DNA of 64,000 nt from Bradyrhizobium sp. CCGB12. GTDB lineage: Bacteria; Pseudomonadota; Alphaproteobacteria; Rhizobiales; Xanthobacteraceae. Positions 26,695-34,561 of the stretch are shown piece after piece. The stretch is from contig NZ_JANADO010000001.1 of the NCBI RefSeq assembly GCF_024199845.1, forward strand, positions 7,564,001 to 7,628,000, read 5' to 3'. Made by a program: the position numbers and the translations under genes. The stretch's first letter is position 1. Each line of letters begins with the position of its first letter. A model generated the notes under the pieces. It did not search any database. It saw nothing but the letters and a program-made list of their open reading frames with translations, and was not told where the DNA came from.

Positions 26695-27602
26695 ATCGCG
26701 ACCCCATCGGCGATCCGCTGTTCGAGGAAAGCAGGCATGGTATCGAGACGCTCGGCCTTGAGCAGATTTACGAAATTCTCATCGTCTCGAAGCTCTCGCA
26801 TAGCTTCGACGATGAACAGCAAACGGCCTTGTGTGACCTCGGCCTTCTTAACGAGCAGCTTTTGGCGGTCCGCCTCTTGGCGATAGACGCGGATGATCGA
26901 TTCGCCGGTAAGTGGTCTCCTGACGCTGTCGCGCCGTTGGGACCGGTTGTCGTGAATATGTTTGCCACTGCGCCGCCGCTGCTCGATAATCCTGCGCACT
27001 GCGACCAGCTTCTTTCCGCGTAATTTCTTTTCCGTGTAAGCCTGCGTCAGAGCCTGCTGAACGTCCTCATCACTCGATTTTGCAATCTCGATCGCCATAT
27101 TCAGGGGGAGGATGCCTGCTTCGACGGCCGCCACGAGCCGTTCCTCCCCCTTTTCCAGCAGTATGCCAATCATGTGAATGTATTCGACGCTAACGCCGAT
27201 TTTGGGTGCAATCTCGTGGTCGCTGTAGCCACGGCCGCGCAGCGTGCTGATATCCTGCAACAGGTCGATAGCTCGATGCTGCCGCCTGGCGCAATTTTCG
27301 ACCAGGCTCATAACTAGGCAATCGCTCTCCTCGGCCTCGATGACGATGGCCGGAATTTCCGTCTGACCGAGCTGAATGAACGCTTCCACCCGGCCCTGGC
27401 CACACACCAGATCATAGGTTGCGGTGTCTGCATCGCTCTTTCGCGGGCTAACCGTGACCGGACGCTTAAGCCCAACCTTGGCGATGCTCTGCACGATCTC
27501 CTGAAAATTACGACGATCGCGGACTCTCGGATTCAAAAAGCGAATTTGGTCTATCGGGATGATACTTACATGTTTCGACCCTCTTGGATTGGATTTGCTC
27601 AT
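26691..27602 (-). CDS. ParB/RepB-like DNA-binding protein (first of two)
   Basis: 303 residues with a ParB N-terminal domain (QSIAKVGLKRPVTV, LVCGQGRVEAFIQLGQ, ENCARRQH) followed by a helix-turn-helix (SDHEIAPKIGVSVEYIHMI) and a basic C-terminus (EQRRRSGKHIHDNRSQRR). GQGR replaces the GHxR form of its neighbour, so the two are diverged paralogues that may have different nucleotide or DNA preferences. Four-base overlaps on both sides place it in the middle of a strictly coupled recombinase-ParB-ParB operon. Confidence 0.8.
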   Translation of the reverse strand: MSKSNPRGSKHVSIIPIDQIRFLNPRVRDRRNFQEIVQSIAKVGLKRPVTVSPRKSDADTATYDLVCGQGRVEAFIQLGQTEIPAIVIEAEESDCLVMSLVENCARRQHRAIDLLQDISTLRGRGYSDHEIAPKIGVSVEYIHMIGILLEKGEERLVAAVEAGILPLNMAIEIAKSSDEDVQQALTQAYTEKKLRGKKLVAVRRIIEQRRRSGKHIHDNRSQRRDSVRRPLTGESIIRVYRQEADRQKLLVKKAEVTQGRLLFIVEAMRELRDDENFVNLLKAERLDTMPAFLEQRIADGVAI

Positions 27603-29170
27603 GCTGCCTCCAGGAATGATGTGCGGGCGGCCATCGAATAGAGAAAATCGAGCGATTGGAACCGGTAAGCGTCGAGCGAAAGTGCGTTGTCCTCCGCCAT
27701 CCGTATCTGAGCGGTATTCATGTCGATACTTGGAAAAATGTAATAGTCGAGGGGGCGTTCGTTCGAGCGATCTAGGCGAACGGCAACCGTGATGTCCGGC
27801 GCAAGACCAGTGTCAAAGCGAATTTGCCATCGAAGCGTACCGGCCTGCGTCTCGAAGGACCGCGCGAATACGATGGATAGCGAAAATTCCTCGTTGATCA
27901 GAAGGAGGTGAGTTACCGGGTCACAGACGACTATTCCGCCCACTCTTTCGAAGCCAGCAACAATATCCGCTGACAATCCAGGGAAGGCCTCGCGTATATA
28001 CCGATTGATTTCGATGTACCGATAGTCACGGTCTGGCGCGTAGCCGATCAACTTGTAAGCCCTTAAAAGGCTTCCGAAGCGGTGTCGATATAGGCTCGAC
28101 GAAGGCATGTCGTCACGCTCATCGATGATAAGACCAGATAACGATCCCTCTTCGTCAAGGACGGTCTGGAGCAGGGACAGTAACTCCTCGTCAGAATAAT
28201 GATTGCCCCGCACGTCGATGATGGCTCTCGCGCGCTCAAAAAGCGCTCGATCTACAATCGAAGGGAAGGCGCCATCCGCTCGAACCCAGGTGTCTGGCCG
28301 ATTGACCACACGGCGCTGCTTTAGTTTGTACGAAACGCGATTAAAGATGTTGTTGCCAATGTATTTTTCGTTAGTCAGAATTTGATGGATCGAAGCACGG
28401 GTCCACGGACGGCCAAGATCGCTTAAGACACCGCGTTGGTTTAGCGCTAACGCGATTTCTCGTTCCGACTTTCCCTCTTCAACGAACATCGAATAGATGC
28501 TGTGAACGTGTGCAATTTCTTCATGGGGGCCAGGCGTAAGGACAACCCGATCGGTTTGAAGGCTCTTTCGATCGCCGCGTCCGAGTTCCCCCTTAGGATT
28601 TCGTCCCTCATCGATTAGAAGGCGTCGCAAGCCAAATCCGGCCGGACCGCCTTGGCGAAAGCCGTGCTCGATGAGCCGGCACTGCCCGGCAAAAACCTTG
28701 ACCGATAGTTCGCGGCTGTATTCGCCGGCCATGACCCGTTTGACGTTCTTAAGGAGGATCGAGCCGATGCTCCCGTCGTTGTCAAACTGTTCGCCGCAAT
28801 AGTGGACACGTATCCCTGCCCGAGAGCATACGTGCTCATGATATGCACCTTCATCCGCGTCTTGAAATCGTCCCCAGCGGCTGACGTCGTAGACTAATAT
28901 GGCTTGAAAGCCGGCCGCGCCGGATTGCACTTCCATCATGAGAGATTGCAATCCGTCACGACCGTCCATTCTTAACCCGCTACGGCCAGAATCTTCAAAG
29001 ACACGCACGATCGTGAAGCCCCGTTGCTCGGCATATCGACGTATCGTGTGGAGTTGATTCTCAGTGGAGTATCTCTGTAGATCTGTCGACATCCGGACAT
29101 AGGCGGCGGCTAGAGAAGGACCTTCTCTTCGATTTTGGCCCTTGCCGATGCTTTTGATGCGCCCTGTCAA
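27599..29170 (-). CDS. serine recombinase (resolvase/invertase family, large type)
   Basis: 523 residues. The N-terminal catalytic domain contains AAYVRMSTDLQ, where the Ser is the nucleophile, and VYDVSRWGRFQDADE with the conserved arginines. A recombinase DNA-binding domain follows (GGPAGFGLRRLL ... GRPWTRASIHQILTNEKYIGN). The C-terminal 170 residues lack an obvious zinc ribbon. It probably cuts and rejoins DNA at element att sites, moving this island or a part of it. It is the first gene of the operon. The start is TTG at 29168-29170, since no ATG occurs before the catalytic Ser. Divergent from the small gene at 29257. Confidence 0.87.
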   Translation of the reverse strand: MTGRIKSIGKGQNRREGPSLAAAYVRMSTDLQRYSTENQLHTIRRYAEQRGFTIVRVFEDSGRSGLRMDGRDGLQSLMMEVQSGAAGFQAILVYDVSRWGRFQDADEGAYHEHVCSRAGIRVHYCGEQFDNDGSIGSILLKNVKRVMAGEYSRELSVKVFAGQCRLIEHGFRQGGPAGFGLRRLLIDEGRNPKGELGRGDRKSLQTDRVVLTPGPHEEIAHVHSIYSMFVEEGKSEREIALALNQRGVLSDLGRPWTRASIHQILTNEKYIGNNIFNRVSYKLKQRRVVNRPDTWVRADGAFPSIVDRALFERARAIIDVRGNHYSDEELLSLLQTVLDEEGSLSGLIIDERDDMPSSSLYRHRFGSLLRAYKLIGYAPDRDYRYIEINRYIREAFPGLSADIVAGFERVGGIVVCDPVTHLLLINEEFSLSIVFARSFETQAGTLRWQIRFDTGLAPDITVAVRLDRSNERPLDYYIFPSIDMNTAQIRMAEDNALSLDAYRFQSLDFLYSMAARTSFLEAA

Positions 29171-29256
29171 TCAGCACCCAATTCCAATGCGGTTCTGTCG
29201 GCCTCCCCTAAGGCATTCATGAATTACCGCCTGATCGTACGGGAAAGGAGGGTGGA

Positions 29257-29676
29257 ATGTCGTTTCCAAAAAAGGGTAAGTCCTTTCCAAAAGGCGGTAA
29301 GTCCTTTCCAAAAAAGGGCGGAGGCGGCGGTTCGGATTTCAGCGTTGACGATCATGCATTCGCGATGAAAATCGCATCGGCATTGACGTCGGAACTTAGG
29401 GATCGGAACTCGCGCGCAAAGTTGGTGGCGGGCTGGACGGGTGCGAATGAGCGTACGGTCAAAAATTGGATTTTAGGACGATATGCGCCCTGCGGCCGAC
29501 ACCTCGTGGTTTTGGCTCAGCATTCAGACCAGGTACTAAATGCCATTCTGTCGATGGCGGATCGGCAGGATTTGCTTTTAGCTCCTAAGGTGGAGGACCT
29601 GAGGCGAAAGGTATTCGAATTGGCGGCTATCATCGGGGAGCCGGGTCGCTCATCGACTAGATCTCATATATTCTGA
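29257..29676 (+). CDS. small putative DNA-binding protein with N-terminal 7-residue repeats
   Basis: 139 residues. The start is an ATG six bases after AAAGGAGGG. Codons 2-22 encode three 7-residue repeats (SFPKKGK, SFPKGGK, SFPKKGG), matched in the DNA by three 21-base units at 29260-29322, followed by a glycine run. The rest has a helix-turn-helix-like stretch (LVAGWTGANERTVKNWILG). It is divergent from the recombinase gene across an 86-base gap, which fits a regulator of the recombinase operon, but the function is not established. Confidence 0.6.
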   Translation: MSFPKKGKSFPKGGKSFPKKGGGGGSDFSVDDHAFAMKIASALTSELRDRNSRAKLVAGWTGANERTVKNWILGRYAPCGRHLVVLAQHSDQVLNAILSMADRQDLLLAPKVEDLRRKVFELAAIIGEPGRSSTRSHIF

Positions 29677-29989
29677 ATTTCGTCCGTCCGTCGGCACGTG
29701 TCGAGCGGCTAGCTTAGCCGGTCGGATGGTCACGGCGTAAACGGATATCCCTGGATTCGGCTTGCGGGGTTCGAGCGGACCAAGGACAAAGATCACGACG
29801 AGGCCTGCATGTGACCCCTAGCCGACCTGGCGCCGACGACGGAGATTTCTGCTACGGGAATCCATCATCTGCTTGCGTCGCGCCAATGATCTCTCCGCAG
29901 CGGGAAGTTCCGAGTCCGAACCTAATCGGCTTAAGCCGCCACCGAGGTCGACACTCACTCATGGCCAAGTGAGTGATGAACGTTCGAGA
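29677..29989. other. intergenic region at the right edge of the island
   Basis: 313 bases between the small DNA-binding gene and the convergent secreted-protein gene. It holds the CACGTG-type site at 29692 and no convincing gene. The right end of the mobile element may lie here, but no matching direct repeat to an attachment site was found. Confidence 0.4.
29692..29703. promoter_or_regulatory. CACGTG-containing site related to the 25523 palindrome
   Basis: CGGCACGTGTCG shares CACGTGTCG with the palindrome at 25523, but its left half is imperfect. It lies just past the end of the small DNA-binding gene, so the two sites bracket the recombinase-ParB block. Confidence 0.3.
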
Positions 29990-30385
29990 TCATTTCTTGT
30001 GGCACTCCCCCAGCACTCCGCTTGTGACGACCCGGTCCTGCTTACGCGTACCTGCGGGAGGAGGTACATAATCATAGCAGCTACCGAACTCGGCTTTCCT
30101 CTTAGTTAGGTCTTCGACCGATAAGGTCCTCATCCCTCCCTTGGCGTTTTGATCACGGAAAAAGTCCAACCTCGCCTTGCCCTGGAACGACTTCGGCAAA
30201 CACCAAGCTGTCAGGGCCATGGTATCTGTAGACATAACAGCAGGCAGAATGACGTTCTTTATGGCGTCGTCGCAGGCTGACTGATCTTCAAACTCGATCG
30301 ACTGCGTTGACTGCAACGCCCACAAGCGATTGTTGCCTAGCGTAGGCGGCGTAACGAAAAACATGATCACGAGTACGAATTGCAT
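29990..30385 (-). CDS. small exported protein of unknown function
   Basis: 131 residues, starting with a hydrophobic segment (MQFVLVIMFFVTPPTLG) that could be a signal peptide. A conserved-looking region follows with paired cysteines (SACDDAI ... AWCLPKSF) and a charged C-terminus. The ATG at 30385 follows GGGAGGGG closely; a TTG one codon earlier is less likely. It lies 12 bases after the lipoprotein gene, in the same direction, so the two probably form an operon. No function is assigned. Confidence 0.6.
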   Translation of the reverse strand: MQFVLVIMFFVTPPTLGNNRLWALQSTQSIEFEDQSACDDAIKNVILPAVMSTDTMALTAWCLPKSFQGKARLDFFRDQNAKGGMRTLSVEDLTKRKAEFGSCYDYVPPPAGTRKQDRVVTSGVLGECHKK

Positions 30386-30397
30386 CAACCCCTCCCG

Positions 30398-31243
30398 TCA
30401 CCTCTGCTGCTGGATGGCTGTCTGCAGATTGATGATCTGTTGCTGTAGTCCTAATGTTCCTAGTGTGGCAGCAGCTGCAGGCGTTACAGCGTTCGGACTC
30501 GGAGCGGCGCTCGAGTATTGTGCTCCGCTAGGGAGCGTCCGAACCACAACGGGCTTCTTCGCCTCTTGTGCCGTAAAGGCTATCGCAACCGACTCATCCA
30601 GCTTGTAGGAGCCGGAAGCACTTGCGAAGTTTGTGCCGAAAGGCTGATTGTAGGTGAACGTACCACTGCCATCAAACGTAATAACTATTTGATTGTTGTA
30701 AGTAGGATTGTTTAGTCTGGCCAAACTCCCTACGTCGCCTTCCGCAGCCGCTGCAGTGCGCGCTAACCAGTCCCGTATTCCAAGATAGCGTACAAGCGCG
30801 TGATAGCCCGTTGAGGAAGTATCACAGAATAGCGGATATTGATTCCGCTCATCCAGCAGTGTCGCAGACGTAAGGAGATACGCGGCTGTACCATCGGTGT
30901 GGCCCTTCGTATCGTACCTCACGCCTGGTGCGGGCCCGATGGTCCAATTATTGAAAAACTTCGCCGAAGGTAGCGAGGTGCTCTTACCAGTGAGACCCGC
31001 GTTGAGCGTTCCCTGTGTATCAAATTTGGGCGTCAGAGTGATCGATATCCCCCAGGAAGTTCTTAGAAAGCTTGGATGCGAAATGCTGAGTTCGCGAAGA
31101 GCGAAACGAAGTTCACAAACTGAGTGCAAAACAATTTGCTGAACAGGCAACATAAAATCGGGCGGCATGCCAGGCGGCGCCGCGCAACTGGTGAGGAGCA
31201 AAGATGCGGTTACAGCTGTACCCAGACAGCGAACATCTGACAT
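30398..31243 (-). CDS. putative lipoprotein of unknown function
   Basis: 281 residues with a lipobox at the N-terminus (ASLLLTSC, Cys at residue 20), so it should be anchored to a membrane. The body alternates short beta-like stretches (QIVITFDGSGTFTYNQPFG, SYKLDESVAIAFTA) and ends in an alanine- and glutamine-rich tail (IINLQTAIQQQR). The frame is open upstream to 31990, but that extension runs antisense to the VOC gene and the signal peptide lies at 31243, so the short start is chosen. It is the first gene of a pair with the exported protein. Confidence 0.65.
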   Translation of the reverse strand: MSDVRCLGTAVTASLLLTSCAAPPGMPPDFMLPVQQIVLHSVCELRFALRELSISHPSFLRTSWGISITLTPKFDTQGTLNAGLTGKSTSLPSAKFFNNWTIGPAPGVRYDTKGHTDGTAAYLLTSATLLDERNQYPLFCDTSSTGYHALVRYLGIRDWLARTAAAAEGDVGSLARLNNPTYNNQIVITFDGSGTFTYNQPFGTNFASASGSYKLDESVAIAFTAQEAKKPVVVRTLPSGAQYSSAAPSPNAVTPAAAATLGTLGLQQQIINLQTAIQQQR

Positions 31244-31297
31244 AGCCCTACGTCCCCCACGCAGACCTAGATAGACAATCCTAGGTTTGATGTACCG

Positions 31298-31756
31298 TTG
31301 ATTGCAAGTCCTTTTATGGGGCGCCATGCAGCAACTGTGGAAGGCGTCCTCGGAAGAGTATCCCGCTACGCCTGGCCACCCGTCTTCCGGAAGGACCTGG
31401 ATCGGGCGCAGGCGTTCTATTCCGATAAGTTCGGTCTCGACCCGGTAGAACAGCGCGAAGGTGGACTGCGCTACATCTGCGCAGCTGGTGAGTTTGCGAT
31501 ATTCATCTCGGCCGGAGTGCAATCCGGCACGCACACGCAGATGGGCTGGGAGGTTGAAGATATCGAGGCAACTGTGCATGAGCTTCGCGCGCGGGGCGTC
31601 AAGTTCGAGGAATATGACTTGCCCGGTCTTAGGACCGTTGACGGGATCGCCGAGATAGCCGGGAATTACGCCAGCAAGGGTATCGGTGAGCGAGGCGCAT
31701 GGTTCCGCGACAGCGAAGGCAATCTTCTTGGAATCGGGCAGCCCGTTCGACCCTGA
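31298..31756 (+). CDS. VOC (glyoxalase/bleomycin-resistance fold) protein with scrambled N-terminus
   Basis: A 152-residue one-domain VOC protein. KDLDRAQAFYSDKFGLDP, GGLRYICAAG, GWEVEDIEATVHELRARGV and GAWFRDSEGNLLGIGQP are typical family blocks. The first beta strand is wrong in this frame (RYAWPPVFR), whereas another frame over 31362-31391 reads LATRLPE, the expected strand. This points to two compensating small indels, or to sequence errors. If real, the fold may be damaged. The TTG start at 31298 is uncertain. The substrate cannot be predicted. Confidence 0.6.
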   Translation: MIASPFMGRHAATVEGVLGRVSRYAWPPVFRKDLDRAQAFYSDKFGLDPVEQREGGLRYICAAGEFAIFISAGVQSGTHTQMGWEVEDIEATVHELRARGVKFEEYDLPGLRTVDGIAEIAGNYASKGIGERGAWFRDSEGNLLGIGQPVRP

Positions 31757-32081
31757 CGGGTGCCGGGGATAGACAAGAGCACACGGCAGACCAGATGCAA
31801 GTAAGCCAGGGATTGCGGCCAGGATGAGCCACTTCCAAGCGCGAGCGTCCTTCAACGCACAATCTATGAGAGCGGAGGCAACCCATTCACCGTCGCTGAA
31901 TGTTGATAACGGTGCAGTTTGGACCTTGGCAAAAGGCGACCGAAGCCCCCCGCGGCGCAATTTAACCTGCAACCGATCTAGCGAAAGCACCTGAGGCGCA
32001 ACGGTCGAGCAAGTTTTTTTCTAAGTTCTCTCCCTCCGCCATTCGCCGCCCGATCTGCAAACTTCACCGGGCAGGCACCTC
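31757..32081. other. gene-poor stretch
   Basis: 325 bases between the VOC gene and the degraded hydrolase gene. On the minus strand a hydrophobic stretch (WLILAAIPGLLASGLPCALVY) can be read, perhaps a relic of a lost membrane protein, but there is no start or binding site. A run of seven T occurs near 32015. Confidence 0.4.
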
Positions 32082-32878
32082 CTAATCCCCGCGCAGGAAT
32101 TTCAATATGGCTTCGAGAAAGGAAGCCTGCCGCTCGACATTGAGCATATGGACGCCGGGCAGCAGGACAAGCTGCGCTCCCGGAATGGCGCTGGCGATCT
32201 CCTCGCTATGGCTTGCGAGGGTAACGGTGTCGTCGATGCCTCCGATCACCAGCGTCGGTGCCGCCACCAGAATGTTGTGCGCCGGAGGTCGGCGTCGCGC
32301 ACGACGGCGAAGCATCCCGCGAGCCCCTCGGGCACCGTCGCAAGGATCATGCTTCGGAAGACTTCGACCGTTTCCGGTTCATCGCGGATCATTTGCGGCG
32401 GAAACCAGTTTCCGATGAACATGTCTGCCATGGCGGTCATATTCCGCTCGCGCAGGACCCGATTGATAAGCTCGTCCCATTGCGGCGCGGGGCCGAGATA
32501 GGCTGACGTGTTCGAGAGAATGAGCCGGTCGATCCGCTCGGGAGCGCGCAGGCCCAGCCATTGGCCGATGAAGCCGCCGAGCGAAAGACCGCAGAAGTGC
32601 GCGCGCTCGACTTTGAGCGCATCCATCAACTCGATGATATCGCGGCCGAGGCGGTCGAGCGAATAGGGGCCCGGCGGAGCGTCCGAGCCGCCATGGCCGC
32701 GCGTGTCGTAGCGGAGCACGCGAAAGGACTTTGAGAGCTCTGCGATCTGCCGGTCCCACATGCGGTGGTCGGTTGCGATCGAGTTCGAGAGGACCAGCAC
32801 CGGGTGGTCGCCTTTGCCGTCAAATCGATAGGTGATCCGGCAACCGTCTCCGGTGATGAAGTGGCTGATGTTGCTCAT
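32082..32878 (-). pseudogene. 3-oxoadipate enol-lactonase-like alpha/beta hydrolase, frameshifted
   Basis: The start at 32878 has GGAGA seven bases upstream. The first frame reads as a PcaD-type hydrolase: SNSIATDHRMWD, YDTRGHGGSD, FCGLSLGGFIGQWLGL (nucleophile Ser) and VPEGLAGCFAVVRDADLR. It then loses homology at about 32287-32292. The rest continues in another frame: AAPTLVIGGIDDTVTLASHS and LLPGVHMLNVERQ, which holds the catalytic His. One single-base indel explains this. Intact enzymes open 3-oxoadipate enol-lactone in aromatic catabolism; no other pca gene is nearby. It is divergent from the LysR gene at 32953. Confidence 0.78.
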
Positions 32879-32952
32879 TCGGTATCTCCGCGCGCGAGTG
32901 TCGATCCGATCTAGCGCTCGCGTCGGCGCTGGAGAATTACTATGTTTGAGCA

Positions 32953-33870
32953 ATGACTGTCGAAGAAATGAACAAACCTGCTTCCTTCAAGCTGCACGAT
33001 TTGCGCTGCTTCGATGCCGTGGCGCGCTTGGGCAGCTTTCAGGCCGCGGCGAATGCGCTTCATCGCACGCACCCTTCCGTCTTCGCGGCCGTCACCCGAC
33101 TGGAGGAACGTCTTGGCCTGACGCTGCTCGACCGGAGCGGCTATCGCGTCGAGCTAACCGAGGCCGGTCGGATGTTTCATGCCCGCGCTGGGATATCGTT
33201 GCGCGAGCTCGACAATCTCGACAGTTACGCGCGGCAACTGGCCATCGGGGAGGAGCCTTTACTACGAATCGTGCTTGGCGATTTGTGCAACAGGCCCTCG
33301 ATCCTCGGTGCGCTCTCGACCTTCTTCGTCGACCGGCCGCGCACGCGGCTGCATCTCGATTACGAGGCGGTGAGCGGTCCGTTTGAGCGTCTGCGCGATG
33401 GCTCCGCCGATCTGATCTTTCACCGTGCCGCCGCCTCGCGCACCGATCTGGAGCAGATCAGGCTTTGCGAGATCCGGCTACTGCCGGTCGCGGCGCCGGG
33501 TTTTCTGCCCCATGAAGCAGGCTCTGAGGTGACACCTCAACAATTGCAATCGTTCACCCAGTGCGTGATCCGGGACACGGCGCGCGATACAACCCCGGAA
33601 AATCACTTTCTGATCGACGGCGCGCCGCGTTGCTCCGTGCCCGACCACACGATGAAGAAGGAATTGATCTTGCATCGGATGGCCTGGGGCCACCTGCCTG
33701 AATTCATGATCGAGGACGAGCTGCGCGTCGGCGCTTTGATCAGCTTGCAGGGGCGCTACCTTCCGGGACGAACGGAAACGCTGGCGGCAATGCGGCGCAT
33801 CGACCGCCCCCATGGACCGGTCGCCGAAGAACTGTGGGGATGGCTCACGGATGGACTTCGAGAATTTTAG
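32953..33870 (+). CDS. LysR-family transcriptional regulator
   Basis: 305 residues: an N-terminal winged helix-turn-helix (DLRCFDAVARLGSFQAAANA, then HPSVFAAVTRLEERLG) and a C-terminal substrate-binding domain. It starts 74 bases from the divergent enol-lactonase-like pseudogene, the usual place for a LysR activator of that gene. The target is now broken, so the regulator may have lost its local function. The effector is unknown; an aromatic-pathway intermediate is a guess from the neighbour only. Confidence 0.87.
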   Translation: MTVEEMNKPASFKLHDLRCFDAVARLGSFQAAANALHRTHPSVFAAVTRLEERLGLTLLDRSGYRVELTEAGRMFHARAGISLRELDNLDSYARQLAIGEEPLLRIVLGDLCNRPSILGALSTFFVDRPRTRLHLDYEAVSGPFERLRDGSADLIFHRAAASRTDLEQIRLCEIRLLPVAAPGFLPHEAGSEVTPQQLQSFTQCVIRDTARDTTPENHFLIDGAPRCSVPDHTMKKELILHRMAWGHLPEFMIEDELRVGALISLQGRYLPGRTETLAAMRRIDRPHGPVAEELWGWLTDGLREF

Positions 33871-33912
33871 GCCGGATGTAACAGCGATCCAACGCGCGAC
33901 CGGCTCCTCCAT

Positions 33913-34361
33913 CTATCGGTCTTCGACCAACTTCCACCCATCCCCCGCCCGCACGTGCTCGGCGAGGAAATCGATGAACGCGCGGACGCGTGCCGGGAGC
34001 GGCGCGGTGTGGCCGACATAGACGGCGTGGATGTCTTCACGGTCGCTGGGATTGTAGCTTTGCAGCACCGGAACGAGGCGGCCGGCCTCGATGTCGGGGC
34101 CGATGTGGAAGAGGGCGAGGCGCGCGAGGCCGACGCCGCCCAGCGCAAGGCGGCGGGCGATTTCGCCGTCGCTGGCGCGCGCGACGGGCGGCGGAACGGC
34201 TTCCTCGGTGCGGTCGCCGCGCTTGAATGGCCAGCCGCCGCGGATGCGCGGAGAGGTCCAGCCGATGCCGCGGTGATCGGCGAGCTCGGCCGGGTTCTTC
34301 GGCGTACCGCAACGGGCGCGATAGTCGGCGCGCCGACCACGACCATGCGGCTGGTGCCGAG
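33913..34361 (-). pseudogene. truncated LysR-type gene, partial copy of the gene at 36487
   Basis: This stretch matches the C-terminal half of the intact LysR gene at 36487-37437 nearly base for base, over 33924-34361 versus 36492-36954. It differs by an in-frame loss of eight codons near the 3' end, a one-base deletion near 34326 that breaks the frame (after GTSRMVVVGAP), and scattered substitutions. The DNA-binding half is absent. Homology stops about ten bases before the MITE-like element. It is a dead duplicate. Confidence 0.87.
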
Positions 34362-34370
34362 TCCGCTGAT

Positions 34371-34538
34371 GATCCTGGCTGTGTGAAAACTCAAGAATCG
34401 AAACTCGACGAAGAATGATATTTTTCAGTTCGTTCTCTAAGTTGAATCCGCTTGCGCGTTGAGCGACTAAAACGGTCTTGGACGAATAACTTCTTCTATC
34501 GAGATTGAGCGTCTTCGGGTTTTCACACAGCCAAGATC
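34371..34538. mobile_element. 168-bp MITE-like element with 20-bp terminal inverted repeats
   Basis: The ends are near-perfect inverted repeats. The left end is GATCCTGGCTGTGTGAAAAC (34371-34390); the right end (34519-34538) is its reverse complement with one mismatch. The interior of about 128 bases is AT-rich and non-coding. No transposase is present, so it would move only with a transposase supplied from elsewhere. It lies between the LysR remnant and the L,D-transpeptidase gene. Confidence 0.7.
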
Positions 34539-34561
34539 CATCGCGGACGCCGCATGAGCGT

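Noticed and set aside
29260..29322. Short CRISPR-like array
   Set aside because: The three units are contiguous without spacers and code for an in-frame heptad repeat.
1..30000. tRNA attachment site for the island
   Set aside because: No tRNA gene or long direct repeat was seen at either edge; the left edge lies outside the window.
31244..31990. Long N-terminal extension of the lipoprotein
   Set aside because: It would run antisense through the VOC gene, and the lipobox signal peptide begins at 31243.
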